Below, piece by piece: positions 54,932 through 62,411 of a DNA stretch of 64,000 nt. The notes below the pieces were generated by a model. It saw nothing but the letters and a program-made list of their open reading frames with translations, made no database searches and had not been told where the DNA came from. Position numbers and translations under genes: made by a program. How positions within the stretch are numbered: position 1 is the first letter of the stretch; each line of letters opens with the position of its first letter. This DNA comes from Salibacteraceae bacterium (GTDB taxonomy: Bacteria; Bacteroidota; Bacteroidia; Flavobacteriales_G; Salibacteraceae): the NCBI GenBank assembly GCA_018401875.1, contig JAGYJZ010000001.1:186001-250000 (forward strand). Reading direction: 5' to 3'.

Positions 54932-55800
54932 TGGATATACATGATTAATTTACACCGAACACTTGCTTTGTCTTTGATGGCAGGATACCATATGAGCATG
55001 CTGTTTACAAACGATTTAGCTTTTGCAATTTGTGCTTCGCTGAGGTCATTTACGTATTTCAATGCAGCCAATCCATCTTCTTGAATTTCGATGGTAAAAG
55101 GGGTGTGGGTTTCGTTGGCTGTGGTTACTACATCAAATGTTTCGAGTAAGGATTGAAACAACTCCTTCCGTCCTGGATAAACAGGCGCTTCGTCCACTTC
55201 ATCTGTCGAATACACCCGATTGGGATCGTAGGTGTCGAATTCCGTGCCGCTTGACTCAGCGACTTCCGCGCGTTCGATTTCGATTTGTTTGGTGAGCTCC
55301 TTAGGCCATAATTTTTCACTTATTGGCGACCACGGGTTTTCGTTTTGAATGGTGAGGTGATGGATTTTCCATCCGGTTTTATTGACAAGTTGAAAAGACT
55401 GAATACTTCTGATATTTATCGTGTCATTGTTCAAAGTGTCTACTAACCGCGTATGCACACTGCAGAAAAAAGTTTCGAGGGCTCCGTAGCCCTGAGAAAG
55501 CAAAACCACAGGTTCTTGAAAAAGGTCATAAACTTTGCGAAGATTATTTAACTCATTTTCGAAAGTTGAGGCAGTAAAGGTTGTTATATTTTGACTTCCA
55601 TCTTCATTGTAAGTAACCGATCGAATACTGGCTTCTAATGTGAAGTGCTGGACGATGGAGGCATTTTGTGTTGAAGAGTTTGTGAAATACTCGTCCATTA
55701 AATCCAGTGTAGGATAAAGACTCTCTTGAGAGCGCATCGGTGAACTCACAAACATGAACATGCTTGTGAAAATCAATGTATATTTTTTGAAGGTTATCAT
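54928..55800 (-). CDS. Secreted protein with NTF2-like and TonB-C-like regions
   Basis: A 290-residue protein with a signal peptide (MITFKKYTLIFTSMFMFVSSP). The middle (FTLEASIRSVTYNEDGSQN ... LVNKTGWKIHHLTIQNENPWS) looks like a second NTF2-type sheet, related in outline to the downstream gene. The C-terminal 80 residues (YPGRKELFQSLLETF ... FTIEIQEDGLAALKYV) resemble the TonB C-terminal fold seen in many Bacteroidota proteins. Both ends overlap neighbours by 4 bp (ATGA), making a tight ybaB-to-54398 operon. Function unknown. Confidence 0.7.
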   Translation of the reverse strand: MITFKKYTLIFTSMFMFVSSPMRSQESLYPTLDLMDEYFTNSSTQNASIVQHFTLEASIRSVTYNEDGSQNITTFTASTFENELNNLRKVYDLFQEPVVLLSQGYGALETFFCSVHTRLVDTLNNDTINIRSIQSFQLVNKTGWKIHHLTIQNENPWSPISEKLWPKELTKQIEIERAEVAESSGTEFDTYDPNRVYSTDEVDEAPVYPGRKELFQSLLETFDVVTTANETHTPFTIEIQEDGLAALKYVNDLSEAQIAKAKSFVNSMLIWYPAIKDKASVRCKLIMYIQ

Positions 55801-56105
55801 TTGAATAATCCCCCCATTCCAGGCATCATTGCGCCTGCAGCAGATTTCATCTCTGCTTCGTTAATTTGATCGGCTTTTTCGATGGCATCGTTCATCGCTA
55901 AAACGAGGTAGTCCTCCAATTGGTCTTTGTCATGCATGATGAGGTCGTCAACAAAAGTTATGCCTTTAATTTTTCGATTTCCAGTGATCGAAACTTTGAT
56001 CTTGCCTTCCGGGGAAGAGCCTTCAACAGAGATGGTGTCTAATCTGGACTTAATCTTTTTCATCTCTTCTTGAGCTTGTTGCAGCTTCTTCATCATATCA
56101 AACAT
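55797..56105 (-). CDS. ybaB: YbaB/EbfC nucleoid-associated protein
   Basis: A 102-residue DNA-binding protein of the YbaB/EbfC family that coats and organises DNA as a dimer. The start MFDMMKKLQQAQEEMKKIKSRL is the conserved N-terminal helix; SSPEGKIKVSITGNRKIKGI and LEDYLVLAMNDAIEKADQI follow. The C-terminal AGAMMPGMGGLF tail is typical. ATG 56105 is preferred over an upstream ATG by family alignment. It overlaps the next gene by 4 bp. No dnaX or recR in the window, which are the common partners elsewhere. Confidence 0.93.
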   Translation of the reverse strand: MFDMMKKLQQAQEEMKKIKSRLDTISVEGSSPEGKIKVSITGNRKIKGITFVDDLIMHDKDQLEDYLVLAMNDAIEKADQINEAEMKSAAGAMMPGMGGLFK

Positions 56106-56174
56106 CGCGATTCTGTTTTGGTGATACAAATGAACGAGTTTGAGGTTGAAAAATTCAATGATAATGGATCAAAA

Positions 56175-56211
56175 CAAAAAAAAAGGCAGCGAAGATGATT
56201 CTGCGCTGCCT
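56175..56211 (-). terminator. Terminator between 56237 gene and ybaB
   Basis: Arms AGGCAGCG (56184-56191) and CGCTGCCT (56204-56211) with a U-run on the minus strand from nine As (56175-56184). Confidence 0.82.
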
Positions 56212-56236
56212 CATTGTTGGTGCTCGAAATGACTTA

Positions 56237-56560
56237 TTATACCGCCTGAAACGTGATGTTGATGCGGTAAATTTCGTCAGGAGTGAGGTCTGAAATGTTG
56301 TCCAAGCCGTTCAGCTGATGCATTACTTTCTGGTAAGTGTCTTTGTCGGCCCCGGCAAGGTTTAATATTTTGACCTTATTGCCTTCGTCAATGGTAAAGA
56401 GCACGCCTACTTTTTGGTGGTTCGAAGTGGTGCTTGAAATGGATTGATGCTCGAGGGCTTTTGTCCATTGCTTCTGCAATAGGCCATTGTTGTGTGTGTT
56501 TGAAAACGCGGTAAGGGCAGAGGTGATGAGTAAAATTGATAGTGTGTGTTTGATGTGCAT
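56237..56560 (-). CDS. Small secreted protein, unknown function
   Basis: A 107-residue protein with a signal peptide (MHIKHTLSILLITSALTAFS). The mature part has strands (KVGVLFTIDEGNKVKILNLA) and helices (DKDTYQKVMHQLNGLDNI), ending with YRINITFQA. The layout (strand-loop-helix-strand) recalls small Bacteroidota proteins related to TonB C-terminal folds. No known motif. It ends 25 bp before a terminator and stands alone. Confidence 0.65.
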   Translation of the reverse strand: MHIKHTLSILLITSALTAFSNTHNNGLLQKQWTKALEHQSISSTTSNHQKVGVLFTIDEGNKVKILNLAGADKDTYQKVMHQLNGLDNISDLTPDEIYRINITFQAV

Positions 56561-56717
56561 TGCCAAAGAATTTTGTTTATAATGCAAATGTGACGCAGTC
56601 ATCGTTCATAAGTTACAAGCCTTATTTGAATGGTTTAAAAAGACTTGTGATGGGTAGCTGATCAAAGCGGGATTAAAAATTCTCGCAATAAATAAGTGTA
56701 TATACATATAATGTCGT

Positions 56718-56725
56718 TACATTTG
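56718..56725 (+). promoter_or_regulatory. Bacteroidota -7 promoter element for yceI gene
   Basis: TACATTTG fits the Bacteroidota -7 consensus TAnnTTTG, 28 bp before the ATG. The -33 TTG region is poorly matched, in AT-rich text, so this is a moderate call. Confidence 0.45.
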
Positions 56726-56753
56726 TATTTGTAATATTTAAATATCAATCAAT

Positions 56754-57299
56754 ATGAGTACAGAAACAGCAGTTAAAACAACATGGGCAGTAGACCCGAC
56801 ACACAGCGAAGTTCAATTCAAGGTAAAGCACCTTGTGATTTCAACCGTTACCGGTTTTTTCAGATCGTTTGAAGGATCTGTAAATACGAGTAATGAAGAT
56901 TTTGACGGAGCAGAAGTGGAGTTTAAGCTCGATGTAAACAGCATCGATACCAACCAAAAAGACCGTGACAATCACTTAAAGTCAGATGACTTTTTCTCTG
57001 CAGAGAAATATCCAAACCTTGTTTTTGAAAATGGAGTATTGAATAAGAAGGGTGACGATTATGAGTTGGTAGGCGACTTAACTATCAAAGAGACGACCAA
57101 GAAAGTGTCGTTGAAAGCAGAACTTGGCGGAATAATGGTAGATCCTTATGGAAACACAAAGGCAGGATTTGAGGTAAATGGAAAGATCAACCGAAAAGAA
57201 TTTGGCTTAACATGGAGCGCTGTAACCGAAGCCGGTGGGGTAGTGGTTGGCGATGAAGTGAAATTGCATTTCAACATTCAAGTAGCGAAGCAGGCGTAA
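56754..57299 (+). CDS. YceI family lipocalin-like protein
   Basis: A 181-residue polyisoprenoid-binding (YceI) family protein. TTWAVDPTHSEVQFKVKHL is the family start, FDGAEVEFKLDVNSIDTNQKDRD and LKSDDFFSAEKYPNL the core, and INRKEFGLTW the C-terminal block. The fold is an extended beta-barrel that binds long isoprenoid chains. Unlike E. coli YceI there is no signal peptide, so this one is predicted cytoplasmic. Own promoter-like element upstream. No linked quinone or isoprenoid genes. Confidence 0.92.
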   Translation: MSTETAVKTTWAVDPTHSEVQFKVKHLVISTVTGFFRSFEGSVNTSNEDFDGAEVEFKLDVNSIDTNQKDRDNHLKSDDFFSAEKYPNLVFENGVLNKKGDDYELVGDLTIKETTKKVSLKAELGGIMVDPYGNTKAGFEVNGKINRKEFGLTWSAVTEAGGVVVGDEVKLHFNIQVAKQA

Positions 57300-57439
57300 G
57301 TTTCGAGCGCAACATCAGTTTCTAGTAACGAGGCGCGAGCAATAGGGTCAACAAATATGTCCCGCTGCTAGCGCCTTTTTATTGATGGGAAGTTTTCAAC
57401 CTGCAGTGCTATTGGAGATTAATTGTGATTGATAATTCA

Positions 57440-57509
57440 TAATCTATGATTCATCATTGATAATACGATAAGCTGTCAGCTGTCAGATATCAGTTGTCAG
57501 CCAACCATA
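57440..57509 (+). repeat. 70-bp direct repeat, copy 1
   Basis: Begins TAATCTATGATTCAT and ends CCAACCATA. It differs from copy 2 at two positions only (in TCATCATT and AGCTGTCAG). It contains a degenerate tandem of the 7-mer CTGTCAG. Confidence 0.85.
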
Positions 57510-57968
57510 AACGCTGAACTTCCACACCGCTATTGCTGTGAAGTCTTCACCCAAGTTTCAACATTGCGTTAAGCATCAAGTGACAGGTAAAGAACAACTG
57601 AACCTGCCAGCTACGAAGCGAGGAAAGGCCTGCGCAGCTCTCCGTAGAAATTCCGCTGTACGGAGCGTAACCAAACACACTGTTAGAGCTCAGCCTTCCG
57701 ATGACGCGAAAGCGGAATCGGCTTAAGGCGTTTGCGAGTTTGTGTTTGGTAGTGGAGTACAGTGTGAATTTCGAGGATGCGAGCACAAGCCTTGATCTTT
57801 ATTCACAGGTCTGTTTGTTTTTTCGGGAGTTCATGAGCTAAAGGTTGCTCAACTTTGGATCAAGCCAAAGTTGAAAAAGTCAAATAAAAAGGACATTATC
57901 CTTCATTTCTTTTGTGCCCAAAAGAAAGAAGCAAAGATTTACTAGGTTTTGAGGTTAATGGTTCTTTC

Positions 57969-57986
57969 GTCCGCCTGCTGGCGGAC
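57969..57986. repeat. Palindrome GTCCGCC/GGCGGAC
   Basis: Seven-base arms with loop TGCT, GC-rich compared with surrounding text; related to the palindrome at 58150. Confidence 0.6.
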
Positions 57987-58018
57987 TCAGTTCGTGGTTG
58001 AGTGCTGAAGGAGATTTA

Positions 58019-58088
58019 TAATCTATGATTCATTATTGATAATACGATAAGCTTTCAGCTGTCAGATATCAGTTGTCAGCCAACCATA
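58019..58088 (+). repeat. 70-bp direct repeat, copy 2
   Basis: Near-identical to 57440-57509 (TCATTATT and AGCTTTCAG instead of TCATCATT and AGCTGTCAG), 579 bp apart. Confidence 0.85.
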
Positions 58089-58149
58089 CACCAACTTAAC
58101 CATAACCAAGAACAAACCAACCCCAAACTTTAAGCTGTCCCTTCGAGTG

Positions 58150-58165
58150 TCCGCCAGCTGGCGGA
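58150..58165. repeat. Perfect 16-bp palindrome TCCGCCAGCTGGCGGA
   Basis: Fully self-complementary; its arms TCCGCC/GGCGGA are shared with the 57969 palindrome. Confidence 0.7.
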
Positions 58166-58482
58166 AGTATCGAGAAGTGAGACAGCGAACGTGAACATCG
58201 AATCGAAAAGGCTAGCGTCAGGCTGATCGCTTGCGCACTGGCTCTAGCGATGGCGCAGGTGTGAATGCGCAGCAGACACAGTCTCCCTGCTTGCCAGCAG
58301 GCAGGCTGATGCTGCCTTAGTGCACAACCATGAACCATGAACCAACCAACCACGAACCAATAACCCCGAATTATAAATCCACCACCACGCACTTCGCTCA
58401 TTTCAATCCGAAAACCTCCCAACAAGCACACTTCATAATCCCACAATTCTATTCATCTTTGCCGCCCCAAAACAATGAATGC

Positions 58483-60003
58483 ATGTCACACGAATTGAAC
58501 GACCAAGAAATCGAACGCAGACAGAGCCTTAACGAGCTTCGTGAGTTAGGAATCGACCCTTTTCCAGCAGCACTTTATCCCGTGAATATTACGAGTAAAG
58601 CGATCAAGGCCGAGTATAGAGAGGATGAGAAAAACCTTCAAGAAGTGTGCATTGCGGGCAGATTGATGAGCCGAAGAATCATGGGGAAAGCATCGTTTGC
58701 TGAAATCATGGACCACGAAGGCCGCATTCAAGTGTATTTCAACCGCGATGAAATTTGCCCTGACGAAGACAAAACGGGGTACAATGTGGTATTCAAAAAA
58801 CTGCTCGACATTGGCGATTTTATTGGAATAAAAGGCTACGTTTTTACTACCAAAGTGGGTGAAATTTCAGTGCACGTGAAGGAGTTTACCGTGCTTTCAA
58901 AATCACTGCGCCCGCTGCCCATCGTAAAAACCGATGCTGAGGGCAATGTGCACGATGGATTTGCTGACAAAGAACAGCGCTACCGCATGCGCTATCTTGA
59001 TCTTGTTGTGAATCCTGAGGTGAAAAATGTGTTTGTGAGTCGCACAAAAATCATGAATTCAATGCGCGAATTCTTCAATGCAAAAGGATATTTAGAAGTG
59101 GACACACCGGTGCTTCAACCCATTCCGGGTGGCGCAGCTGCGCGTCCGTTTATCACGCACCACAACTCGCTCGACATCGACATGTACTTGCGCATCGCCA
59201 ATGAACTGTATCTAAAACGACTGATTGTTGGCGGCTTCGATGGCGTGTATGAATTCTCGAGAAACTTTAGAAACGAGGGAATGGACCGCACACACAACCC
59301 CGAGTTTACGGTGATGGAAATCTACGTGGCCTATAAAGACTACCACTGGATGATGGATTTCACCGAAGAAATGGTGGAAAAAGCAGCCCTCGACCTGCAT
59401 GGAAAAACAGAACTAACGGTGGGCGAACACACCATCAATTTCCAACGACCATACAAGCGCATCGGATTTTTGGATGCGATAAAGGAATTCACTGGAACGG
59501 ATGTTTCTGGAATGAATGAAGATGAGCTGCGCGCGTTCTGCAAATCGATCCGCATCGATACTGACCCGAGCATGGGAAAAGCCAAATTGCTCGATGAGAT
59601 TTTCGGTGAAAAATGCGAACCCAATTTCATCCAACCCACTTTTGTGATGGATTATCCGGTTGAAATGAGTCCGCTGTGCAAGAAACACCGCGAAAACCCT
59701 GCACTCACAGAGCGTTTTGAGTTGATGATCAACGGAAAAGAAGTGGCGAATGCCTACTCTGAACTAAACGACCCCATCGATCAGCGCGAGCGATTTGAAG
59801 AACAACTCAAACTCAGCGAAAAAGGTGATGATGAAGCCATGTTTATCGATCAAGACTTCTTGCGGGCATTGGAATATGGCATGCCACCAACCTCAGGAAT
59901 GGGCATCGGTGTTGACCGCTTGGTGATGTTTCTGACCAACCAAACCTCGATCCAAGATGTACTCCTCTTTCCTCAAATGAGACCTGAAAGGTCGAATTCA
60001 TGA
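58483..60003 (+). CDS. lysS: Lysyl-tRNA synthetase (class II)
   Basis: A 506-residue class II aminoacyl-tRNA synthetase that charges tRNA-Lys. The N-terminal OB-fold (CIAGRLMSRRIMGKASFAEI) is followed by catalytic motif 1 (FFNAKGYLEVDTPVLQPIPGGAAARPF), motif 2 (EFSRNFRNEGMDRTHNPEFT) and motif 3 (GMGIGVDRLVMFLT). I chose ATG 58483 (MSHELNDQEIERRQSL). A longer open frame from 58330 has an H/P/N-rich non-homologous start in repeat DNA. The C-terminus ends MRPERSNS, and this end is tandemly repeated downstream. Confidence 0.96.
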   Translation: MSHELNDQEIERRQSLNELRELGIDPFPAALYPVNITSKAIKAEYREDEKNLQEVCIAGRLMSRRIMGKASFAEIMDHEGRIQVYFNRDEICPDEDKTGYNVVFKKLLDIGDFIGIKGYVFTTKVGEISVHVKEFTVLSKSLRPLPIVKTDAEGNVHDGFADKEQRYRMRYLDLVVNPEVKNVFVSRTKIMNSMREFFNAKGYLEVDTPVLQPIPGGAAARPFITHHNSLDIDMYLRIANELYLKRLIVGGFDGVYEFSRNFRNEGMDRTHNPEFTVMEIYVAYKDYHWMMDFTEEMVEKAALDLHGKTELTVGEHTINFQRPYKRIGFLDAIKEFTGTDVSGMNEDELRAFCKSIRIDTDPSMGKAKLLDEIFGEKCEPNFIQPTFVMDYPVEMSPLCKKHRENPALTERFELMINGKEVANAYSELNDPIDQRERFEEQLKLSEKGDDEAMFIDQDFLRALEYGMPPTSGMGIGVDRLVMFLTNQTSIQDVLLFPQMRPERSNS

Positions 60004-60126
60004 ATCCCCGAAAAAAGATAAACAGACCATGAACTAAATGCGACCGGAACGGGCGCATTCATGAATTCCCGAAAAAGATAAACAAGCCATGAACTAAATG
60101 CGACCTGAACAGTCGCATTCATGAAT
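59977..60126 (+). repeat. Tandem repeat of the lysS 3' end
   Basis: Three units start at ATG 59977, 60038 and 60098 (61 bp, 60 bp and a partial 29 bp). The first unit includes the last eight lysS codons (MRPERSNS and stop). Units 2 and 3 re-encode MRPERAHS and MRPEQSHS, each followed by TGA. Every unit carries ATTCATGAAT, and units form small hairpins (ATGCGAC with GTCGCAT in unit 3). Confidence 0.88.
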
Positions 60127-60146
60127 TTAATGAAGCAAAACAAGGC

Positions 60147-61343
60147 CTAACCTTCATACGATTCTTTTACAGGCTCATCGGGAATTACAGCATCGAAGGC
60201 TTTTTGTCCGGCCGAAAGCATTTTAGGAGCTATTTTAAACCGGCTAAAGCTAAAACTGAGGTAGTAAAGCAAGAAGCCGAACGCCAATATTTGCCCGCGG
60301 AGAAATTGGTTTGCCGTGTCTTTGCCATGAAACACTCCGATGATAATGGCTGAAACCATTAAGATGGTCATGAGCCAAAAGATGAGGAAATATCGTAATT
60401 TATCGTTGATCAGCTTGCGGTGTGGGGAATAAAACCGCGAAGCATTGATGGTTTTATTCTTCATGGTAAACCAAAAGTGCGTTGTGAGCATGAAGAACAA
60501 AAAGGTAAGTCCGCTGAGTTGTTTCGCTGCAGGATTAATCAACCAGAAGTTATAAAAACCATGCATCACAGCAGCTAAAATAAAACCACCGAGCAGGTAA
60601 GGCCAACCTTTCAGTCCTTTTTTGTACGAAAAAACCATCACTGAATAACCGACCACTGAACTAAAGGTCATGTGCGCAACCGTAGACATCAGCGCACGGC
60701 CATTGATCGCATAAAAATTAGATTTTTGGATGTACATCGCGTTTTCTATAAATGCAAATCCCAGTGCTGCAACCGAGGCGTAGAGAATGAAATCATACGG
60801 TTCTCTGACGATGTTTTTATATCGGATGATGATGAGCAGCGGGATGAGTTTCACAAATTCTTCCACCATTCCGATGCCGATTACACAGTAGAAAAAGTCG
60901 TTTACCGTATCGCCATTCAACCTGAAATTGAGCGGACCTTTGATCAAATCAGTAATAGGAAAAACGAGCCATAAGATAATGCATCCAAGTAAAAAGACGA
61001 TGAACAAGTTGGTCCAACGCTCAGGGTCAAAAATATCGAGCTTTCGCAAGTAGACTGCCCAAATAATGCTGATGGCCAATGCAACGGCAATCCCCAAGTA
61101 GGTGTTGAATGAAATCCGCTGCATTTCGTCCTTCAACGGAGAAACGGCCGGGAGAAAAACTTCGATGATGATGAAGCCTGCGATCAGCAATCCGCCCACA
61201 GTAGCAACGTACTTATGCCGCCTGAATTGCCAAAAATTGTGTTGGTCTTTGTTGGCGCGATAATCATTGATTTTGTAACGCAACCATTGCAGAATCAGAA
61301 GTATTCCAACAAAATTGAATACGATATTGATGGTTTTCCACAC
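60147..61343 (-). CDS. PrsW-family intramembrane protease
   Basis: A 398-residue multi-pass membrane protein of the PrsW/M82 CPBP-related family, whose Bacillus member cuts an anti-sigma factor. The metal-binding motifs are present: GMVEEFVKL (Glu161, Glu162), FAFIENAMY (Glu200), VAHMTFSSV (His224) and VMHGFYNF (His261). About ten helices. The C-terminal part beyond 300 holds two or three extra helices. The target is unknown; no anti-sigma gene adjoins. Confidence 0.86.
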   Translation of the reverse strand: MWKTINIVFNFVGILLILQWLRYKINDYRANKDQHNFWQFRRHKYVATVGGLLIAGFIIIEVFLPAVSPLKDEMQRISFNTYLGIAVALAISIIWAVYLRKLDIFDPERWTNLFIVFLLGCIILWLVFPITDLIKGPLNFRLNGDTVNDFFYCVIGIGMVEEFVKLIPLLIIIRYKNIVREPYDFILYASVAALGFAFIENAMYIQKSNFYAINGRALMSTVAHMTFSSVVGYSVMVFSYKKGLKGWPYLLGGFILAAVMHGFYNFWLINPAAKQLSGLTFLFFMLTTHFWFTMKNKTINASRFYSPHRKLINDKLRYFLIFWLMTILMVSAIIIGVFHGKDTANQFLRGQILAFGFLLYYLSFSFSRFKIAPKMLSAGQKAFDAVIPDEPVKESYEG

Positions 61344-61418
61344 GGCTCAAATCTCTGAAAAAGAATGATGCGAACATCATCGATTCGCGTTGCGCGATGA
61401 ATTTCTACATTTGACACA

Positions 61419-62411
61419 ATGGAGAAAACATTTGGCGTAATTGGTGGTGGAAGCTGGGCAACAGCAATAGCGAAGATGCTGAGCAATAATTCATCAAAAG
61501 TGAATTGGTGGCTGAGAACTGAAGAAAGCGTAGCATACGTTAAAAAATTTAAGCACAACGACCGCTATTTGCAGTCGGTTGAATTTGATTTAAATCGCGT
61601 GCATCCCAGTAACGATCTCGCTCAAGTAGTTGCAGACAGCGATGTGTTGGTCATTGCCATTCCATCGGCATTTGTCTATCAAACATTCAATGGATTTAAA
61701 GTTGACGGCATCGAAAACAAGATTTTGTTTAGCGCCATCAAAGGCATCGTGCCAGAATATCATTCGATTCCTGCCCGGTTTTTCCACAAAGAATTCGGCA
61801 TTCCTTACGAGCGAATTGGCATTATCTCAGGGCCGTGCCACGCTGAAGAAATTGCACTTGAGCGCTTGAGCTATTTGACGTTGGCTTGTCCCGATCAAGA
61901 AATTGCGCAAATGATGGCCGATGCGCTGGCGTGCCGATACGTGAAGACATCGACCTCAGAAGATATTTTCGGAACAGAAATCAGCGCGGTGATGAAAAAC
62001 ATCATGGCGATTGCTTCAGGTATTTGCCACGGTTTGGGCTATGGAGATAATTTTCAAGCGGTGTTAATCAGCAATGCGATACAAGAAATAGAAGACTTCG
62101 TTGATGCGGTTAGTCCTGTGCACAGGGATGTGAATTCATCGGCTTATTTGGGTGATTTGCTTGTAACTGCCTATTCGCAATTTAGCCGTAATCGAGCTTT
62201 TGGAATGATGATCGGAAAAGGGTACAGCGTGAAGGCGGCTCAATTAGAAATGAGCATGGTGGCTGAAGGATACTACGCGGTGAAGTCAATCGTAGAGATG
62301 AACAAAAAATTTGAGGTGAAGCTCCCAATTACCCATGCTGTGTACAACATTTTGTATGAAAAAATCAGCCCAGTTATCGAAATGAACTTGCTGAAGGATA
62401 AACTGATTTAA
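61419..62411 (+). CDS. gpsA: Glycerol-3-phosphate dehydrogenase [NAD(P)+]
   Basis: Reduces dihydroxyacetone phosphate to sn-glycerol-3-phosphate for phospholipid synthesis. The 330-residue protein starts with the NAD motif GVIGGGSWATAIAKML (residues 6-21). KGIVPE, GPCHAEEIA and GTEISAVMKNIMAIASGICHGLGYG follow, with the catalytic lysine at about 193. Family length is normal. It converges on the histidine kinase, their stops overlapping by 4 bp (62408-62411). Confidence 0.95.
   Translation: MEKTFGVIGGGSWATAIAKMLSNNSSKVNWWLRTEESVAYVKKFKHNDRYLQSVEFDLNRVHPSNDLAQVVADSDVLVIAIPSAFVYQTFNGFKVDGIENKILFSAIKGIVPEYHSIPARFFHKEFGIPYERIGIISGPCHAEEIALERLSYLTLACPDQEIAQMMADALACRYVKTSTSEDIFGTEISAVMKNIMAIASGICHGLGYGDNFQAVLISNAIQEIEDFVDAVSPVHRDVNSSAYLGDLLVTAYSQFSRNRAFGMMIGKGYSVKAAQLEMSMVAEGYYAVKSIVEMNKKFEVKLPITHAVYNILYEKISPVIEMNLLKDKLI

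Larger units (their letters stand above)
57300..58482. other. 1.2-kb non-coding repeat-rich spacer
   Basis: No credible gene. It holds a 70-bp direct repeat (57440-57509 and 58019-58088), palindromes at 57969-57986 and 58150-58165, and the stretch CATTTCTTTTGTGCCCAAAAG near 57903. It also has a run near 57540-57720 that reads in minus frame with serine and cysteine but has no gene-like start or composition. The mosaic of short repeats is unlike the compact coding on either side. Confidence 0.6.

Noticed and set aside
57538-57786. Overlapping open frames on both strands (62 and 79 codons)
   Set aside because: They lie in the repeat-rich spacer; neither has a plausible start, domain or codon pattern.
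58096-58446. 116-codon minus-strand frame before lysS
   Set aside because: It spans palindromes and repeat DNA and has a composition unlike the genes around it.
58330-58482. N-terminal extension of lysS from ATG 58330
   Set aside because: The extra 51 residues are H/P/N-rich and non-homologous; the family start is MSHELNDQEIERRQSL at 58483.
59977-60126. Tandem repeat after lysS as CRISPR or att site
   Set aside because: The units are contiguous without spacers, and they are duplicates of the lysS 3' end; no integrase is nearby.
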